61,567 nucleotides of DNA from Aureimonas altamirensis (GCF_023702225.1 NZ_JAMQCO010000013.1:1-61567), one strand, 5' to 3'; counted from the first letter of the stretch, positions 1 to 10,071 are shown. A program made the numbers and translations. The notes: generated by a model from the letters alone, not told the origin.

Positions 1-102
1 ACGTTTCCAGCCAACGAGCTGGGCCGCTTCGTCCTGTAACGACCCATCTAAGTCCTTCGGAGGCCGACCCCTGCGATCCAGAAGCGGACACATCACGAGC
101 CG

Positions 103-681
103 TCAGCTTGGCGCGTCCGCGACGAAGGTCGGCAGCTCGAAGAAGCCGACGTTCAGCTTTTGCTCCTCGCACCACGTTTTGAAGCCTTCCGTGCAGATCG
201 GCATGTAGGGGCGCTCGCGGTCCACCGCGACCATCGCCCCCTCGGGCAGCGGACGGGTGACCACGAAGTTTTCCGCCTTGAACCGCTTCAGGTGCGGCCA
301 GAAGCGCACCGGGTCGATGTCGTCGATCACGTCCACGACGTGCCGGTAGGTCGCGCAGTAGAGGCCACCCACGTCGTCGCCGATCCAGTTCATCAGGTTT
401 TCAGGGCCGTACATGACGATCGTCTCGTAGAAGAGGAAATCGTCCATGTTGGCGCCCAGCATGGCGTCGCGAAACCGCTTCGAGACCATGGGAATGGCCG
501 CATCGACCTTGATGAAGTCGGTGAAGCAAAGCGAGTCAGGCGCAAACTCGTCGGCGCTAAAGGCTCGTGGATAAGGCTTGTTTTCCCGCATCGCATCCCG
601 TGCGGCGTCGTAGTCCTTAGCATGTACCATTTCAGGGGGGTGAAGCGCCGGATGAGTGGTGAGATGGTAATACCGATGCAT
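103..681 (-). CDS. Hypothetical protein, 192 aa
   Basis: Soluble, acidic, aromatic-rich protein with no signal peptide or membrane segment. Its composition and length recall DUF1629-type immunity-like proteins, but I see no diagnostic motif, so no function is assigned. It starts with ATG at 681. It stands alone and is transcribed away from the DUF3088 gene, with a 164-bp divergent gap between them. No toxin gene is adjacent that would support an immunity role. Confidence 0.6.
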   Translation of the reverse strand: MHRYYHLTTHPALHPPEMVHAKDYDAARDAMRENKPYPRAFSADEFAPDSLCFTDFIKVDAAIPMVSKRFRDAMLGANMDDFLFYETIVMYGPENLMNWIGDDVGGLYCATYRHVVDVIDDIDPVRFWPHLKRFKAENFVVTRPLPEGAMVAVDRERPYMPICTEGFKTWCEEQKLNVGFFELPTFVADAPS

Positions 682-845
682 GATCTCACCTTCTGAACGG
701 GCTTAAGCGGGATACGCGTTACATGCAGACCCATGCCATTGTCCGCTTCCGCGGGAAGATAGCCGGAAGCGGACGGTCCGCAACCACCCTTCCCGGTCCT
801 TCTCGGCAGCGGCCTGTGCTACGCATTGAAGTGTCGGAGGCTCAA

Positions 846-1193
846 ATGAAACGCGACACGCTTGTCATCCTCAAACCCGATTTCATCGATCCAGCCTTTC
901 CAGGCATGTGGTTCTACTGCTGGCATTGCGCATTGATGGAAGGGGTAATCGCGAGCTTTCCCAAGCTCACGGAAAAGATCGACGTGCTGAGGGTCAAATG
1001 GCCGCGGCCAAGAAATGAGGTCGTTGAACTGATCGGGGCCGAAAATCAGTCGCTTCCCGTGCTTATCTTCGCTGAAGGCGCCAGTGACAGCCTAGCGACC
1101 GGAAGCTTCAAGGGACGCCTCTTCGCGGAGGGCAAAGATATGATCCTTGCTGCGCTCTCTGAGCGGCACGGTATCCCTTTCCCGCATCCGTAG
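846..1193 (+). CDS. DUF3088 family protein
   Basis: 115 aa from the ATG at 846. The open frame extends upstream to 723, but those 41 codons are unlike the family and an SD-like 'cggagg' sits just before 846. The family signature is visible: an N-terminal 'RDTLVILKP', then 'FYCWHCALMEG', 'WPRPR' and 'ENQSLPVL'. The two Cys of FYCWHC give a redox- or thioredoxin-like look, but no activity is established. It is monocistronic and cytoplasmic. Confidence 0.75.
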   Translation: MKRDTLVILKPDFIDPAFPGMWFYCWHCALMEGVIASFPKLTEKIDVLRVKWPRPRNEVVELIGAENQSLPVLIFAEGASDSLATGSFKGRLFAEGKDMILAALSERHGIPFPHP

Positions 1194-1253
1194 CCTCCAC
1201 GATCCGCCTTGCGTCCGATGACGATCGTCTAACGGACGCCTCGAAGCCCCTTG

Positions 1254-2090
1254 TCAGTTGAGCGCTATGGCGGCGATTCCGAACAGGACCAGAATCGTGC
1301 AAGCCGCCTTCTGAAGGCCGAGCCGTTCGCGGAGAACGAGGGAGCCGAAGATCATCGTCATCACGACGCTGACCTCTCGAAGGGCGGAGACGAGGGCCAC
1401 TTCGCTGCGCGAGAGAGCCCAGATGATGAGGGCGTGCGCGAGCGACATGACGAAGCCGCTCGCGGTGCAGATCTTCCAGTTCTCGGCCGTGTAGGCGAGA
1501 AACGCCCGGGGACCGGCCACCAGCCCGGCGAGAAGCATCAACAGCCCTTCGAGGAGAAAGACCCACAGGATGTAGGTGATCGCCTGTCCGCCCAGCGCCG
1601 CGCCTTCGGCATCGAGCAGGGTGAAACACGCGACGAACGCTGCCGTCACGAGGGCGAAGCCGACGGCGTGGTAGTTCGTCGGGATCCCGCGGACGAACGT
1701 CAGGCCCATGATGCCCAGCGCGATCGTCAGAACCGCACCGATCTGAACCCCGGAGACGTCGGCGTTCACGAAGATCAGGGAGAGCGGGAGGACAAAGAGC
1801 GGGATCGCCCCGCGCGCGATCGGGTAGACTTGGCTCATGTCCCCATAGCGGTATCCTGCCGAGAGGAAGATCCGGTATCCGGCGTGCAAGGGTGCGGAGG
1901 CCGCCAGAAACCACCACGCGGCAGGATCAAGGGGCGGCGCGAACGGAAGGGCGAGCAGGCAGATCACGCCCGACGTCGCCGCCATCAGCGAGAGGGAGCG
2001 GAACTGGTCGCGCCCCTTCTTGACGAAGAGGTTCCAGCTCGAATGGAGGAATGCGGCCAGGATCACGACCAGAAACGTGGTGATGTCCAA
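1254..2090 (-). CDS. EamA/DMT family permease
   Basis: 278 aa and almost entirely hydrophobic, with about ten predicted membrane segments in two repeats, as expected for drug/metabolite transporters of the EamA type. The N-terminus (MDITTFLVVILAAFLHSSWN) is typical of the first EamA helix. The substrate cannot be inferred. Sequence just beyond its 3' end (about 1212-1240) carries a 'tccgatgacgatcgtctaacggacg' string resembling a string at about 2187-2211, so the gene is flanked by short related sequences. Confidence 0.8.
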   Translation of the reverse strand: MDITTFLVVILAAFLHSSWNLFVKKGRDQFRSLSLMAATSGVICLLALPFAPPLDPAAWWFLAASAPLHAGYRIFLSAGYRYGDMSQVYPIARGAIPLFVLPLSLIFVNADVSGVQIGAVLTIALGIMGLTFVRGIPTNYHAVGFALVTAAFVACFTLLDAEGAALGGQAITYILWVFLLEGLLMLLAGLVAGPRAFLAYTAENWKICTASGFVMSLAHALIIWALSRSEVALVSALREVSVVMTMIFGSLVLRERLGLQKAACTILVLFGIAAIALN

Positions 2091-2418
2091 GCCTACGTTC
2101 TCCTTCCAATATCGCCGTCGATTCTAAGCTAACACAACTCGCAGGCGATGCGGGGAAACCGCTTGTCCGCCTGACACAGCGTCGGTCCGATGACGTTCGC
2201 TCAACGGACGAATGCGCAATGCGTAGCCGAGCCGTCGTTCCACCGCGCCTGCACCACGGGCCGAGTGTCCGTTTGAGTGGTCCGGTCAAAATTCTCACTA
2301 CCAGGCGTCTATCGGACGGGTTCGTTTTGGGTATGCCTTTTGAAGACCGGTCCAACCCTGGTCTTGTAAGTGCTGTGAAACGCCACGATAAACGGCGGCA
2401 TCCTGATCGCGGTATTTG
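2091..2418. other. Intergenic stretch holding a dispersed repeat
   Basis: This stretch has no convincing gene. It contains the 'ccgatgacgttcgctcaacggacg'-type string near 2187 and the longer dispersed repeat at 2262-2335. It forms the boundary between the EamA gene and the tni module. Confidence 0.5.
2262..2335 (+). repeat. Dispersed repeat, copy A (pairs with 54871-54944)
   Basis: A 74-bp segment that aligns without gaps to 54871-54944, with roughly four of five bases identical. The best-conserved core is 'tgtccgtttgag' followed by 'gtccggtcaa'. At 54.9 kb the sequence lies directly upstream of a decayed serine recombinase, which suggests a res site or promoter from that recombinase family. 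Here no recombinase follows. Confidence 0.6.
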
Positions 2419-3297
2419 TCAGTTGCCAGGTCCGATCACGAGGCAGTCACGCGCAGCCTGAACGACGTCGGCGGATACCTCCTCAACGCAGTTGAGGGTC
2501 ATGATCCGCCTCATCTTCGCGAACAGGCGCTCCATCAGCCGGAAGTTGCCGCGCGTAATCCGAATCACTGCCGCTTGCGCCTCGATCCCTTCGAGCTGGG
2601 TCGGATCAAAAGTGATCCCGAAGTCGCCGGCGTGCGTCGTCAGCAAGAGGCGCATCTCGGTTTCGGTGAGCGGCTTGAACTCGTGGACAAAGCCGATCCG
2701 CGAGTAGATCTGGGCGTAGCGGGAAAGCCGTTTCTCCAGGCCCGGCATTCCCATGAGGATGAGGCCGAAGCCCTGCCGGTCGGATAAATCGCGAAGATGC
2801 TCGAGCGACTTGATGGACAAGCGATCGGCTTCATCAACGATGACGAGCGGACAGGCGATGCAGGCCGTGTCGAAGGTCACGTCGTCCAATGAGCCGGCAG
2901 CTATGGTCACCCGCGCAAATCCCAATTTTGTTAGGCTCGTGCCGAGCTCTGTGTTGAGCGTCTTGGGCGTGTTGCTGACGCGGACCGTATAGAAAATCGC
3001 CTTGCAGCGTGCGATCTTCTCGCCGAAGGGTGCAGCAATCGCGTTGCACGCACCGTAATCCCGTAAGTCGGGAAAGCTGGAGAACTCGCGCGCCGATCGT
3101 GTCTTTCCCACCCCTGGCCGACCATGGCACACGCCGATGTAGCGGTAGTGTGAGCAAGCCTCGGCGAACTCGACAAATCGAGCATGTTCGCGCGTCTTCA
3201 GGAACGGCTGCTCGACGGGGAATTCAATCGTCAGCGGCGTAGAGCCGGAGTCCTCGGACGGTTGTGGGGCGGGAAGTCGTACTCTCTTGGTCGCCAT
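2419..3297 (-). CDS. tniB: TniB-like AAA+ transposition ATPase
   Basis: 292 aa from the ATG at 3297, which has a GGAGG six bases upstream. The frame continues upstream only to a TTG at 3318. Walker A GRPGVGKT lies about residues 59-66, and Walker B 'PLVIVDEAD' at about 150-158. The family (TniB/TnsC-like) acts as an ATP-dependent target-selection or activator protein for a DDE transposase. It overlaps the end of the tniA-like gene by about 74 bp, consistent with translational coupling in tniA-tniB order. Confidence 0.85.
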   Translation of the reverse strand: MATKRVRLPAPQPSEDSGSTPLTIEFPVEQPFLKTREHARFVEFAEACSHYRYIGVCHGRPGVGKTRSAREFSSFPDLRDYGACNAIAAPFGEKIARCKAIFYTVRVSNTPKTLNTELGTSLTKLGFARVTIAAGSLDDVTFDTACIACPLVIVDEADRLSIKSLEHLRDLSDRQGFGLILMGMPGLEKRLSRYAQIYSRIGFVHEFKPLTETEMRLLLTTHAGDFGITFDPTQLEGIEAQAAVIRITRGNFRLMERLFAKMRRIMTLNCVEEVSADVVQAARDCLVIGPGN

Positions 3298-4624
3298 CGG
3301 GAACCTCCGTCCTGGCAAGCGCCTGTTTGTCGCGCTCCTTCACGCCGCGCCGCGCCTGCTGGATCGCGCGCAGCGACGGACTACCCGCGTGCTCGGGGCT
3401 GAGCGCACGGCAGACAAACCGGCCTTGGTGGTAGACATGGATCTCGGTCAGGTCGCGGGGATCATAGACCGCCTCGACCTGCTCACCGACGAAGGCGGCG
3501 AGCGTCGGCTCGACGTAGCGTCTGCCCATCAGGCGGATGCCGTCGCGCAGCACCTTGCGTGGCTTCGGCACATGCACGAGCAACATGTCGAGTTGTTCGA
3601 GGCTGTCAGGCATGGCGGGCAGGAACCCGCCTTTCTGCCATCGCGCGATCGGGGGTTCCCTGGTGCTGCCATGTGGGCGGCGATGATAGACCTCGCACAC
3701 GAACGTCTCGAACCGGACCCGCAGCTCGTCGAGCGTGAGTGCTGGCGCCGACAGGGCTTTGCCCGCGATCAGGTGCCCAGGCAGGTCTGGCAAGAACATG
3801 TCGTTGATGGTGCGGAACAGGCGCTCGATCTTGCCGCGCCCGCGAGGACGGCCCGGGAGCGAATGAATGAGGCGAATCTTCAGGACGATGCACGCCTGCT
3901 CGATATGCTCGGAAACGAAATCCGAGCCGTTGTCGACGTAGAGCTGTTCGGGGATTCCGCTGACGATCCACTCGGGGTTTAGCTTGCGCCAGATTGCTTG
4001 CCGCAACGCCAGCGCCGTGTTGAGGGCGCTCGGCGCATCGAGGCTGATGAAATAACCGGCGATGGCCCGGCTGTGATCGTCAAGTACGACAGTCAGCCAG
4101 GGGCGCACCGGGCTTACGGCGTCATCAAGGACAAGTATGTCGAGAATGGTATGGTCCGCCTGCCACATCTCGTTGGCGGCCGAGGCTTCGCGCCGATGCA
4201 CCAGCTCGTGCTCGTCGCGGTAGGCGGCTGGATCGGAGGCCACCGTGATCTGGCTCACCGGGATCGTCCTGACAATACGCGCGACGGACGAATAGCTTGG
4301 TGCCCTGTGCCCTTCGGCAACGGCGAGTTCCTGCATTTTCCGGTGGATGGCAGCGACCGGTGGACGTGGACGCTTGATGGCACGATCGCGAGCAAGCCTG
4401 ACCAGATGGTCCGGCAGATGCAGCCTACCCCGGTCGCCCCGTGGAAGGCTTGCGAGGCCGGCAAGCCCTTCAGCTCGGTAACGCCCGAGCCAACGCTGCA
4501 GAGTCCGATCGCTCACCGTGCCGGCGCGTGCGAGGTCCGCGAGGGGGACGCCATCGGCCAGATGTGGCTCGAGGATACGGTAGCGCTCGATCGCCAGCGG
4601 CGGAGCGAGCGCCGGATGTGTCAT
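3224..4624 (-). CDS. tniA: TniA/Mu-type DDE transposase
   Basis: 466 aa from the ATG at 4624; the frame stays open to 4702. It has an N-terminal helix-turn-helix region (IERYRILEPHLADGVPLADLARA...), then an rve/DDE core with D157 (MWQADHT), D231 (LYVDNGSDF) and E267 (RGRGKIERLF), then a Mu-transposase C-terminal beta-barrel-like region. Length and partner match the Tn5053/Tn402-like TniA family. The catalytic triad is intact. No terminal inverted repeats could be assigned by eye. Confidence 0.88.
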   Translation of the reverse strand: MTHPALAPPLAIERYRILEPHLADGVPLADLARAGTVSDRTLQRWLGRYRAEGLAGLASLPRGDRGRLHLPDHLVRLARDRAIKRPRPPVAAIHRKMQELAVAEGHRAPSYSSVARIVRTIPVSQITVASDPAAYRDEHELVHRREASAANEMWQADHTILDILVLDDAVSPVRPWLTVVLDDHSRAIAGYFISLDAPSALNTALALRQAIWRKLNPEWIVSGIPEQLYVDNGSDFVSEHIEQACIVLKIRLIHSLPGRPRGRGKIERLFRTINDMFLPDLPGHLIAGKALSAPALTLDELRVRFETFVCEVYHRRPHGSTREPPIARWQKGGFLPAMPDSLEQLDMLLVHVPKPRKVLRDGIRLMGRRYVEPTLAAFVGEQVEAVYDPRDLTEIHVYHQGRFVCRALSPEHAGSPSLRAIQQARRGVKERDKQALARTEVPDGDQESTTSRPTTVRGLRLYAADD

Positions 4625-4813
4625 CGCGGAGCGCTCAGAGCGTGAGTAAGGAAAACGGAGATTTGTTTGCCTAACGCCATGTTCAGTCCGATCGCGTTGC
4701 AAAACCGACCTGTCGCAGGTAAATCTATTCGGTAAAGAAAACTAGGGCAACATACTCCTGCCGATGACGACTTCCCTGCCAAAATCAGCGTGCCGGAGCC
4801 ACAACACCCGCTC

Positions 4814-5389
4814 ATGATGAAAATTGGATACGCGCGCGTCTCGACGATCGAGCAGAATCTCGATTTTCAGAAGGACGCCTTGTTGGCTGCCGGGTGTGAG
4901 AAAGTTATAACCGACAAGGCGTCCGGCGCAACGGCCGCCAGGCCTGGTCTCGAGAAGGTTAAGGAGCAGCTCCGCGCCGGTGACACCCTGGTCTTATGGC
5001 GGCTTGATCGCCTCGGTCGATCTCTGCGCGATCTCATTGGCTGGATGACCTACCTCGAAGAACGGAAGATCGGGCTGCTCAGCCTCCACGAGGCGATCGA
5101 TACGACGACCACCTCGGGCAAGCTCACCTTCCACCTGTTCGGTGCTCTGGCGGAGTTCGAGCGCAACTTGATCCGCGAGCGGACCCAGGCCGGTCTCGCG
5201 GCGGCGCGCGCTCGCGGCAAGAAAGGCGGGCGGCCCACGGCGCTCAACAAAGACAAGCGCGATCTGGCTATCAGGCTCTACCACGAGAACAAAATGCCGA
5301 TCGCCAAGATCTGCTCGATGCTCGGCATCTCCAAACCGACGCTCTACGCCTACGTTCGTGCAGCCGGGGAGGCCGCGACGACCGCATAA
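4814..5389 (+). CDS. Serine resolvase/invertase (TniR-like)
   Basis: 191 aa from ATG 4814. Resolvase N-terminal domain: 'IGYARVST' contains the catalytic Ser. It continues with 'LVLWRLDRLGRSLRDL', 'EFERNLIRERTQAGL' and a C-terminal Hin-type HTH with 'GRPTAL' and 'ISKPTLYAYV'. It diverges from tniA across a 189-bp gap that is the natural place for its res site. Together with tniA and tniB it makes a Tn5053-like transposition/resolution set. Confidence 0.88.
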   Translation: MMKIGYARVSTIEQNLDFQKDALLAAGCEKVITDKASGATAARPGLEKVKEQLRAGDTLVLWRLDRLGRSLRDLIGWMTYLEERKIGLLSLHEAIDTTTTSGKLTFHLFGALAEFERNLIRERTQAGLAAARARGKKGGRPTALNKDKRDLAIRLYHENKMPIAKICSMLGISKPTLYAYVRAAGEAATTA

Positions 5390-5535
5390 AGGGAAAGGCT
5401 TCGATCTGCCCAGACAGGTCTAGAAGCACAAGTGATGCCCGAGAGGGTCCGCAGTGCCAGTCTAATCCCAGGCATGAGCCGACCCACCCTGGAGGCCTCT
5501 CCGGACACGGACGCTAGCCTCAAAGCCACTTGAAC

Positions 5536-5561
5536 ATTGCAATCATATTTGCAACGTTGCA
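5536..5561. promoter_or_regulatory. Probable ArsR operator
   Basis: The perfect palindrome TGCAACGTTGCA (5550-5561) lies four bases before the arsR start. A second half-site-like ATTGCAAT is at 5536-5543. Position and symmetry fit an autoregulatory ArsR/SmtB operator; binding is inferred. Confidence 0.5.
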
Positions 5562-5564
5562 TTT

Positions 5565-5912
5565 ATGAACGATGATGCAGCCGTTGCCGCCCTTTCCGCC
5601 CTTGCTCACGCCGACCGCCTAGCGGCCTTCCGGATGCTCGTCCGCGCGGGTCCGAACGGCATGGCGTCCGGCGAGATCGCCGACGCCCTGTCGATCCCGC
5701 CGACGCGCATGAGCTTTCATCTCGCGACGCTGGAGCGCTCGAAGCTCTTGCGCTCGTGGCGGGACGGGCGTCGCATCCTCTACGCCGCGAGCTACGACGA
5801 CATGCGCCAGCTCCTTGCCTTCCTCACCGAGGATTGCTGCTCCGGGAACCCGGAAATCTGCGGCGACCTCGGAGACTTCATCGCCACCTGCGCCCCGGAG
5901 ACCTTCCGATGA
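5565..5912 (+). CDS. arsR: ArsR/SmtB family repressor
   Basis: 115 aa winged helix-turn-helix protein ('AHADRLAAFRMLVRAGPNGM', 'MSFHLATLERSKLL'). The C-terminal half carries a Cys pair (EDCC), a further Cys in EICGD and one in ATCAPE, which are candidate As(III) ligands. It opens the ars operon and overlaps the next gene (ATGA at 5909-5912). It is likely autorepressed through the palindrome upstream. Confidence 0.9.
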   Translation: MNDDAAVAALSALAHADRLAAFRMLVRAGPNGMASGEIADALSIPPTRMSFHLATLERSKLLRSWRDGRRILYAASYDDMRQLLAFLTEDCCSGNPEICGDLGDFIATCAPETFR

Positions 5913-6436
5913 CTGCCCAGCCCTTCAACGTCCTGTTCCTCTGCACGGGCAACTCGGCCCGCTCGATCCTCGCCGAGAGCGTTTTGCGCAAGGAAGGCGT
6001 CGGTCGCTTCGCCGCCTTCTCAGCCGGGAGCCACCCGAACGGGCAGGTGAACCCCTTGGCGATCGAGGTCCTCCGGGATGAGGGCTATCTGACGGACGGG
6101 CTTCGGTCGAAGTCGTGGGACGAGTTCGCGGTGCCCGGCGCGCCCAAGATGGATTTCGTCTTCACGGTCTGCGACCAGGCCGCCGGCGAGAGCTGCCCCG
6201 CCTGGCCCGGCCAGCCGATGACCGGACACTGGGGCATTGAGGACCCGGCCGCCGTGGCGGGGTCCGAGATGTGGCGCCGCGCCGCCTTCGAGCGTGCCCT
6301 GTCCTACCTGAGGAACCGCATTCTCGCCTTCACGGCCTTGCCCGTTGAGAGCATCGAGCGGACCAGCCTGACCGCCAAGCTTCGAGAGATCGGCCATCTT
6401 GAGGGTGCCTCGTCGCCTCGCTCGGACGTCGCGTAG
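5909..6436 (+). CDS. arsC: Arsenate reductase, LMW-phosphatase type
   Basis: 175 aa from the ATG at 5909 that overlaps the arsR stop; the frame upstream of this is an arsR shadow. The P-loop CTGNSAR (C12-R18) and 'GHWGIEDPAA' are the marks of thioredoxin-coupled or phosphatase-type ArsC, which reduces As(V) to As(III). It is longer at the C-terminus than the smallest family members. A second, unrelated ArsC follows after 3 bp. Confidence 0.9.
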   Translation: MTAQPFNVLFLCTGNSARSILAESVLRKEGVGRFAAFSAGSHPNGQVNPLAIEVLRDEGYLTDGLRSKSWDEFAVPGAPKMDFVFTVCDQAAGESCPAWPGQPMTGHWGIEDPAAVAGSEMWRRAAFERALSYLRNRILAFTALPVESIERTSLTAKLREIGHLEGASSPRSDVA

Positions 6437-6439
6437 GGA

Positions 6440-6859
6440 ATGCCGATGACCGTCACGATCTACCACAATCCAGCCTGTGGAACCTCTCGCAACACTCTGG
6501 AGATGATCCGCCAGTCCGGCGAGGAGCCGGAAGTCATCGAGTACCTGAAGACGCCGCCGAGCCGCGACCGGTTGGTCGAACTTCTCGGTGCCATAGGCAT
6601 GAAGCCGCGTGAGCTCCTGCGCGAGAAGGGCACCCCTTACGCCGAGCTCGGGCTCGACGATCCGACCCTTTCCGACGACATCCTAATGGACGCGATGGTG
6701 GCCCACCCGATCCTGATCAACCGCCCGATCGTCGTGACGCACAAGGGGGCCGCGCTCTGCCGTCCATCGGAGGCGGTCTTGGCCCTGTTGGACAACCCCG
6801 TCGCGACCTTCACCAAGGAGGACGGCGAGATGGTCAAGGCGGCGGGATCTGTATCGTGA
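6440..6859 (+). CDS. arsC: Arsenate reductase, glutaredoxin type
   Basis: 139 aa. '[13 protein letters not shown]' holds the catalytic Cys13, and 'YLKTPPS', 'NRPIVV' and 'CRPSEAV' are characteristic of the glutaredoxin-dependent ArsC/Spx family. It performs the same chemical step as the preceding gene by another fold, so the operon encodes two arsenate reductases that draw on different thiol systems. Confidence 0.92.
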   Translation: MPMTVTIYHNPACGTSRNTLEMIRQSGEEPEVIEYLKTPPSRDRLVELLGAIGMKPRELLREKGTPYAELGLDDPTLSDDILMDAMVAHPILINRPIVVTHKGAALCRPSEAVLALLDNPVATFTKEDGEMVKAAGSVS

Positions 6860-7578
6860 CCGTATCGTCCATCGACATGCCGAATGTTGATCTCGATCAA
6901 CTCCAGCCAATCGACATGGCTGCGCTGACCGCGTCCGGCGAGGCGTCGCACCCGCCGCGCATCCTGGTCCTCTACGGCTCGATCCGGGACCGCTCCTTCT
7001 CCCGCCTCCTGTCGGAGGAGGCCGGGCGCCTTCTCCGCTGGTTCGGGTGCGAGGTTCGCACCTTCGACCCACGGGGCCTACCACTCCCCGACGGAGCGGA
7101 GCCCGACCACCCGAAGGTCAAGGAACTGCGCGACCTCGCCGACTGGTCCGAGGGCATGGTCTGGGTCAGCCCGGAACGTCATGGCGCGATGACCGGGATC
7201 ATGAAGGCGCAGATCGACTGGATTCCGCTGGCGCTCGGTGCCACGCGCCCGACGCAGGGCAAGACGCTCGCCGTCATGGAGGTATCGGGCGGCTCGCAGA
7301 GCTTCAACGCCGTGAACCAGATGCGCATTCTCGGCCGCTGGATGCGGATGGTGACGATCCCGAACCAGTCCTCCGTCCCCAAGGCGTTCCTCGAGTTCGA
7401 CGAGGCGGGACGCATGAAGCCGTCCGCCCTCTACAGCCGGGTCGTCGACGTCTGCGAGGAACTGGTGAAGTTCACCCACTTGGTGCGCGGCCGCTCCGCC
7501 TACCTGACGGACCGCTACTCCGAGCGCGTCGAGAGCTCCGAGAAGCTGTCTGAGCGCGTGAACCAGCGCTCCATCTGA
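6856..7578 (+). CDS. arsH: ArsH, NADPH-dependent FMN reductase
   Basis: 240 aa, with a GTG start overlapping the preceding stop (GTGA). '[18 protein letters not shown]' is the FMN-binding loop, and '[21 protein letters not shown]' is the ArsH signature. The family uses NADPH and FMN and is associated with oxidation of trivalent organoarsenicals and with redox balance. It is cytoplasmic. Confidence 0.93.
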   Translation: MTVSSIDMPNVDLDQLQPIDMAALTASGEASHPPRILVLYGSIRDRSFSRLLSEEAGRLLRWFGCEVRTFDPRGLPLPDGAEPDHPKVKELRDLADWSEGMVWVSPERHGAMTGIMKAQIDWIPLALGATRPTQGKTLAVMEVSGGSQSFNAVNQMRILGRWMRMVTIPNQSSVPKAFLEFDEAGRMKPSALYSRVVDVCEELVKFTHLVRGRSAYLTDRYSERVESSEKLSERVNQRSI

Positions 7579-7600
7579 CCCTCTCTCCCCCGGACCTCCC

Positions 7601-8905
7601 ATGCTCGCGCTCGCGATCTTCGTCGCCACCCTCGTCCTCGTCATCTGGCAGCCCCGGAGCCTCGGCATCGGCTGGTCCGCCCTCGCGGGCGCCGGCGTCG
7701 CCCTCGTCACAGGCGTCGTCGGCTGGGCGGACGTCGGTACGGTCTGGCACATCGTCTGGGACGCGACCTTCACCTTCGTCGCGCTCATCGTCATCTCGCT
7801 CATCCTCGATGAAGCCGGGTTCTTCGCCTGGGCCGCGCTCCATGTCGCCAGGTGGGGCAGCGGCGACGGACGCCGGCTCTTCCCGCTGATCGTCACGCTC
7901 GGGGCCGCGATCGCCGCCGTCTTCGCCAACGACGGCGCAGCGCTGCTCCTCACGCCGATCGTGCTTGCGATCCTCTTACGACTGAACTTCCCGCCCGCCG
8001 GGGCGCTCGCCTTCGTCGTCGCCTGCGGCTTCGTCGCCGACACGACAAGCTTGCCACTCGTGGTGTCGAACCTCGTGAACATCGTCACGGCGAACTTCTT
8101 CGGCATCTCCTTCGGCCGCTACGCCGCAATCATGGTTCCTGTGAACCTCGTCTCGCTCGCCGCGACGCTTCTCGTTCTCTGGCTCTGGTTCCGCAGGGAC
8201 ATTCCCACGAACTACCGCACCGAAGAACTGGAGGAGCCACGCCGTGCCATCCGCGACCACGCCGTCTTCCTGGCGGCATTCCCGCTTCTCGGGCTCCTGC
8301 TGGTCGCCTATTTCGTAACAGGTCCGCTGGGCGTCCCGATCGCGTTCGTCACCGGGGCGGCCGCCCTCATTCTTATGGCGATTGCCGGACGCTGGTTCTC
8401 TGCCGGTCGCGGCGCGGTCGTACCGCTCGCCAAGGTGCTGCGTGAGGCGCCCTGGCAGATCGTGCTGTTCTCGATCGGCATGTATCTCGTGGTCTACGGC
8501 CTCGGGAACGCGGGGCTCACCGACATTGCCGCCGCAGCGCTCGTCTGGCTCGCGCAACAGGGCACGTTCGTTGCAACGGTCGGGACGGGCTTCGTCGTGG
8601 CCGTGCTCGCCTCTGTCATGAACAACATGCCCGCGACCCTCGTCGGAGCGCTCGCCATCGACCGTGCCGCCCTCGATCCGCTGACGCAGGAGCTGATGGT
8701 CTACGCCAACGTCGTCGGCAACGATCTCGGGCCGAAGTTCACGCCGATCGGCTCGCTTGCGACCCTTCTCTGGCTCCATGTGCTGGCTGGCAAGGGGCAG
8801 ACAATCACCTGGGGCCAATACATGAAGGTCGGCCTCGTCCTAACCCCTCCGGTCCTCCTGGCCGCGTTGGTCGCGCTCTGGATCTGGCTTCCGGTCGTGT
8901 CGTGA
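7601..8905 (+). CDS. arsB: ArsB arsenite efflux permease
   Basis: 434 aa, the usual ArsB length, with about 11-12 membrane segments. It starts '[19 protein letters not shown]' and contains '[14 protein letters not shown]' and '[13 protein letters not shown]...[22 protein letters not shown]', typical of the ArsB/ion-transporter superfamily. It exports As(III)/Sb(III) across the inner membrane. The stop overlaps the following GTG start. Confidence 0.92.
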   Translation: MLALAIFVATLVLVIWQPRSLGIGWSALAGAGVALVTGVVGWADVGTVWHIVWDATFTFVALIVISLILDEAGFFAWAALHVARWGSGDGRRLFPLIVTLGAAIAAVFANDGAALLLTPIVLAILLRLNFPPAGALAFVVACGFVADTTSLPLVVSNLVNIVTANFFGISFGRYAAIMVPVNLVSLAATLLVLWLWFRRDIPTNYRTEELEEPRRAIRDHAVFLAAFPLLGLLLVAYFVTGPLGVPIAFVTGAAALILMAIAGRWFSAGRGAVVPLAKVLREAPWQIVLFSIGMYLVVYGLGNAGLTDIAAAALVWLAQQGTFVATVGTGFVVAVLASVMNNMPATLVGALAIDRAALDPLTQELMVYANVVGNDLGPKFTPIGSLATLLWLHVLAGKGQTITWGQYMKVGLVLTPPVLLAALVALWIWLPVVS

Positions 8906-10071
8906 GATCGCGCTGGCAGGTCATCTCGGCGCTCGGCGTCTTCGAAATACTGGCCTGGGGATCCTCGGTCTATCTTCCTGCCGTGCTGGCGGTCCCGATC
9001 TCGCAGGAGACTGGATGGCCCCTCCCATGGGTCGTCGGCGGCATCAGCGTCGGGCTTCTCGTTTCGGCCGCCGCTTCTCCGATTGTCGGGGCGACCATCG
9101 CGGCGAAGGGCGGACGTCCGGTGCTGGCATTCGGAGCCGTTCTGCTAGCGCTCGGCCTTGTAATCCTCGGCCTGTCGCCAAACCTGCCAACGTTCCTTGC
9201 CGGCTGGGTCGTCATCGGGTTCGGGATGGGCATGGGCCTCTACGATCCTGCATTCGCCACCCTCGGCCGCCTCTACGGGGCCGATGCCCGGTCCGCCATC
9301 ACGACGCTGACCCTCTGGGGCGGGTTCGCCAGCACGGTCTGCTGGCCACTCTCGGCCTTTATGGTCGAACATCTGGGATGGCGCGGAACCTGCCTCGCCT
9401 ACACCGCGCTCCACGTCTGCGTCTCGCTTCCCTTGGTCCTTTTGTTCGTGCCATCGACCGTGTCGACCGGCATCCAGCAAGCGCGTTCCAAGGAACAGAT
9501 CCCTCCTTCGCCGGAGGAGCGTCGCGCCTTCCTCCTCCTGATCGCGCTGTTCGTCCTGTGTAGCACGATCTTCGGGCTCGTGTCCGTGCACCTCCTGACG
9601 CTCCTTCAAGCCCGCGGCGAGACGCTCGCTGCTGCCGTCGCCTTCGGTGCGATGGTCGGGCCCTCGCAAGTTGGCGCCCGTATCCTGGAGATGGCCGGAC
9701 GCGGTCGCCACCATCCGCTCTGGACTCTACGCGCCGCCGTGGCGCTGACGGCGATCGGCATCTGCTCGCTTGCCTTCAACCTCTTGCCGATCGCCGCCGC
9801 GATGGTCTTCTACGGTGCAGGTAACGGCATCCTGTCCATCGCCCGAGGTACGGTGCCGTTGGCCCTGTTCGGCCCCGAGACCTACGCCGCCGTCATGGGC
9901 CGGCTGGCGCGTCCGGCGCAGATCGCGCAAGCGCTCGCACCGACGATAGGCGCAGCGATCCTTGCTTTAGCCGGAGCCAATGCCACAATGCTGTTTCTCG
10001 CGGTTCTCTCGATCGGAGCGCTCGGCACCTTACAGCTGTTGCGACAGGACCACCGCCATCAAGCCGGCTGA
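8902..10071 (+). CDS. MFS exporter, probably arsenical (ArsK-like)
   Basis: 389 aa with a GTG start overlapping the arsB stop, and twelve predicted membrane segments. It begins '[26 protein letters not shown]', a form often seen in MFS proteins encoded in alphaproteobacterial ars operons. ArsK of Agrobacterium is the characterised relative I would compare first. The substrate is inferred from operon position only. It is the last gene of the operon. Confidence 0.8.
   Translation: MRSRWQVISALGVFEILAWGSSVYLPAVLAVPISQETGWPLPWVVGGISVGLLVSAAASPIVGATIAAKGGRPVLAFGAVLLALGLVILGLSPNLPTFLAGWVVIGFGMGMGLYDPAFATLGRLYGADARSAITTLTLWGGFASTVCWPLSAFMVEHLGWRGTCLAYTALHVCVSLPLVLLFVPSTVSTGIQQARSKEQIPPSPEERRAFLLLIALFVLCSTIFGLVSVHLLTLLQARGETLAAAVAFGAMVGPSQVGARILEMAGRGRHHPLWTLRAAVALTAIGICSLAFNLLPIAAAMVFYGAGNGILSIARGTVPLALFGPETYAAVMGRLARPAQIAQALAPTIGAAILALAGANATMLFLAVLSIGALGTLQLLRQDHRHQAG

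Noticed and set aside
1-39. Possible 3' end of a gene (…NELGRFVL then TAA) entering from the left
   Set aside because: Only 12 codons are visible and they match nothing I recognise.
1251-2132. Long plus-strand frame opposite the EamA gene
   Set aside because: Charged, low-complexity translation typical of the antisense of a membrane protein in GC-rich DNA.
3287-3982. Plus-strand frame opposite tniA
   Set aside because: Antisense shadow of a gene with intact DDE motifs.
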